14,358 nucleotides of DNA from Cytophagales bacterium (GTDB lineage: Bacteria > Bacteroidota > Bacteroidia > Cytophagales > Cyclobacteriaceae): positions 1 to 14,358 of the forward strand of contig JAGUUF010000297.1 of assembly GCA_020063545.1 (NCBI GenBank). Direction: 5' to 3'. Shown in pieces: positions 13,967-14,358 of this stretch (position 1 is the first letter of the stretch; every line of letters begins with the position of its first letter). The translations under genes were made by a program, and so were the position numbers. Under the pieces are notes generated by a model that saw only the letters and a list, made by a program, of their open reading frames with translations, was not told the DNA's origin and did not search any database.

Positions 13967-14358
13967 TTACATTCGTTCAGGAACTTGGATGCCCAACAGG
14001 CCCATGGCATGACGGATAATCCGTGCAGTAACTTCCGACAATGCTACACGGATGTGCAACTTAGACGGATCGGTCTCGGTGAATATGGGTACCGACTGAT
14101 AAAACTGGTTGTATTCCTTAGCCAACTCATACACGTAGTTGGCAATAATGGCCGGTGAATACGCTGCCGCTGCTTCTTTAACTTTTTCGGGATACCGGCT
14201 TATCACCTGGATAACTTCGCGTTCGGATTTTTCAAGGCTTGCCGTTTCGTTGAGTGCGGTAACCTGAATTTTCAATTCAGCCGCTTTACGCAAGATGGCC
14301 TTGATACGGGCATGCGTATACTGAATAAAGGGGCCTGTAAATCCCTGAAGTTGAATGG
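13967..14358 (-). CDS. argS: ArgS, arginyl-tRNA synthetase, C-terminal end (partial)
   Basis: The last 129 residues of arginyl-tRNA synthetase; the gene enters from the right edge. The reading frame is open to the end of the window. It begins QLQGFTGPFIQYTHARIKAI, the end of the catalytic domain, where the G-PF-QY-HARI signature is diagnostic of class I ArgRS. The anticodon-binding (DALR) domain follows, with YELAKEYNQFYQSVPI and the standard C-terminal end ALSEVTARIIRHAMGLLGIQVPERM. A TTG at 14293 could be mistaken for a start but lies within the gene. It is a housekeeping gene and marks the chromosomal backbone next to the respiratory genes. Confidence 0.96.
   Translation of the reverse strand, partial: IQLQGFTGPFIQYTHARIKAILRKAAELKIQVTALNETASLEKSEREVIQVISRYPEKVKEAAAAYSPAIIANYVYELAKEYNQFYQSVPIFTETDPSKLHIRVALSEVTARIIRHAMGLLGIQVPERM

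Noticed and set aside
14293..14358. Right-edge gene starting at TTG 14293 as a short independent protein
   Set aside because: The frame stays open to the window end and encodes the diagnostic ArgRS signature upstream of that TTG, so it is the tail of argS.
1..14358. CRISPR arrays, insertion sequences, tRNA or rRNA genes, integrase or phage genes
   Set aside because: No regularly spaced repeats, transposase motifs, terminal inverted repeats around a gene, or tRNA-like cloverleaf were seen. The window looks like stable chromosome.

Overview
The window is a stretch of chromosome from a member of the Bacteroidota, most likely a Cytophagales-type organism. This rests on three things: Bacteroidota-style promoters (a TAnnTTTG-type -7 element), gene starts without Shine-Dalgarno sequences, and a nitrous oxide reductase of the Sec/lipoprotein clade II type. 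A C-rich dispersed repeat of a kind common in this phylum also occurs. The phylum is fairly secure; the family is a guess. Every confident gene lies on the minus strand, so the window is read from its right end to its left.

Right part (14358 to about 11001): the C-terminal end of arginyl-tRNA synthetase, a GNAT acetyltransferase, a tandem pair of glutathione peroxidases, a DoxX-family membrane protein and the menaquinone prenyltransferase MenA. The last four are tightly packed and probably form one operon for peroxide defence and quinone metabolism.

Middle part (10990 to 7490): a tandem-domain universal stress protein, the copper-exporting P-type ATPase CcoI and the small membrane protein CcoS. 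CcoI and CcoS assemble cbb3 cytochrome oxidase, whose structural genes are not in the window. The operon starts at a clear TATATTTG -7 box with a GTGA-N6-TCAC palindrome upstream.

A 379-bp intergenic region (7111-7489) holds a candidate terminator for the ccoIS unit, a small plus-strand ORF of doubtful status, and a candidate nos promoter. That promoter has a CRP/FNR-like TATGA-N6-TCATA box and is overlapped by a perfect 10-bp inverted repeat with widely spaced arms.

Left part (7110 to 1): a nitrous oxide respiration operon. In order it encodes a monohaem cytochrome c lipoprotein, a FAS1 (fasciclin) lipoprotein, NosZ (clade II, itself a predicted lipoprotein), a four-helix membrane protein, the copper chaperone lipoprotein NosL, NosD, NosF, NosY, and the start of another lipoprotein cut by the window edge. 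NosZ reduces N2O to N2. The cytochrome c probably delivers electrons from the menaquinol chain, NosL delivers copper, and NosDFY supports assembly of the CuZ site. No nosR, nosX, nosG, nosC or nosH is visible. A strong hairpin separates nosZ from the accessory genes, and a dispersed C-rich repeat supplies the C-terminal tail of NosF.

The least described parts are the FAS1 lipoprotein, the membrane protein between NosZ and NosL, the all-lipoprotein design of the periplasmic components, and the similar promoter architecture of the nos and uspA-ccoIS operons.
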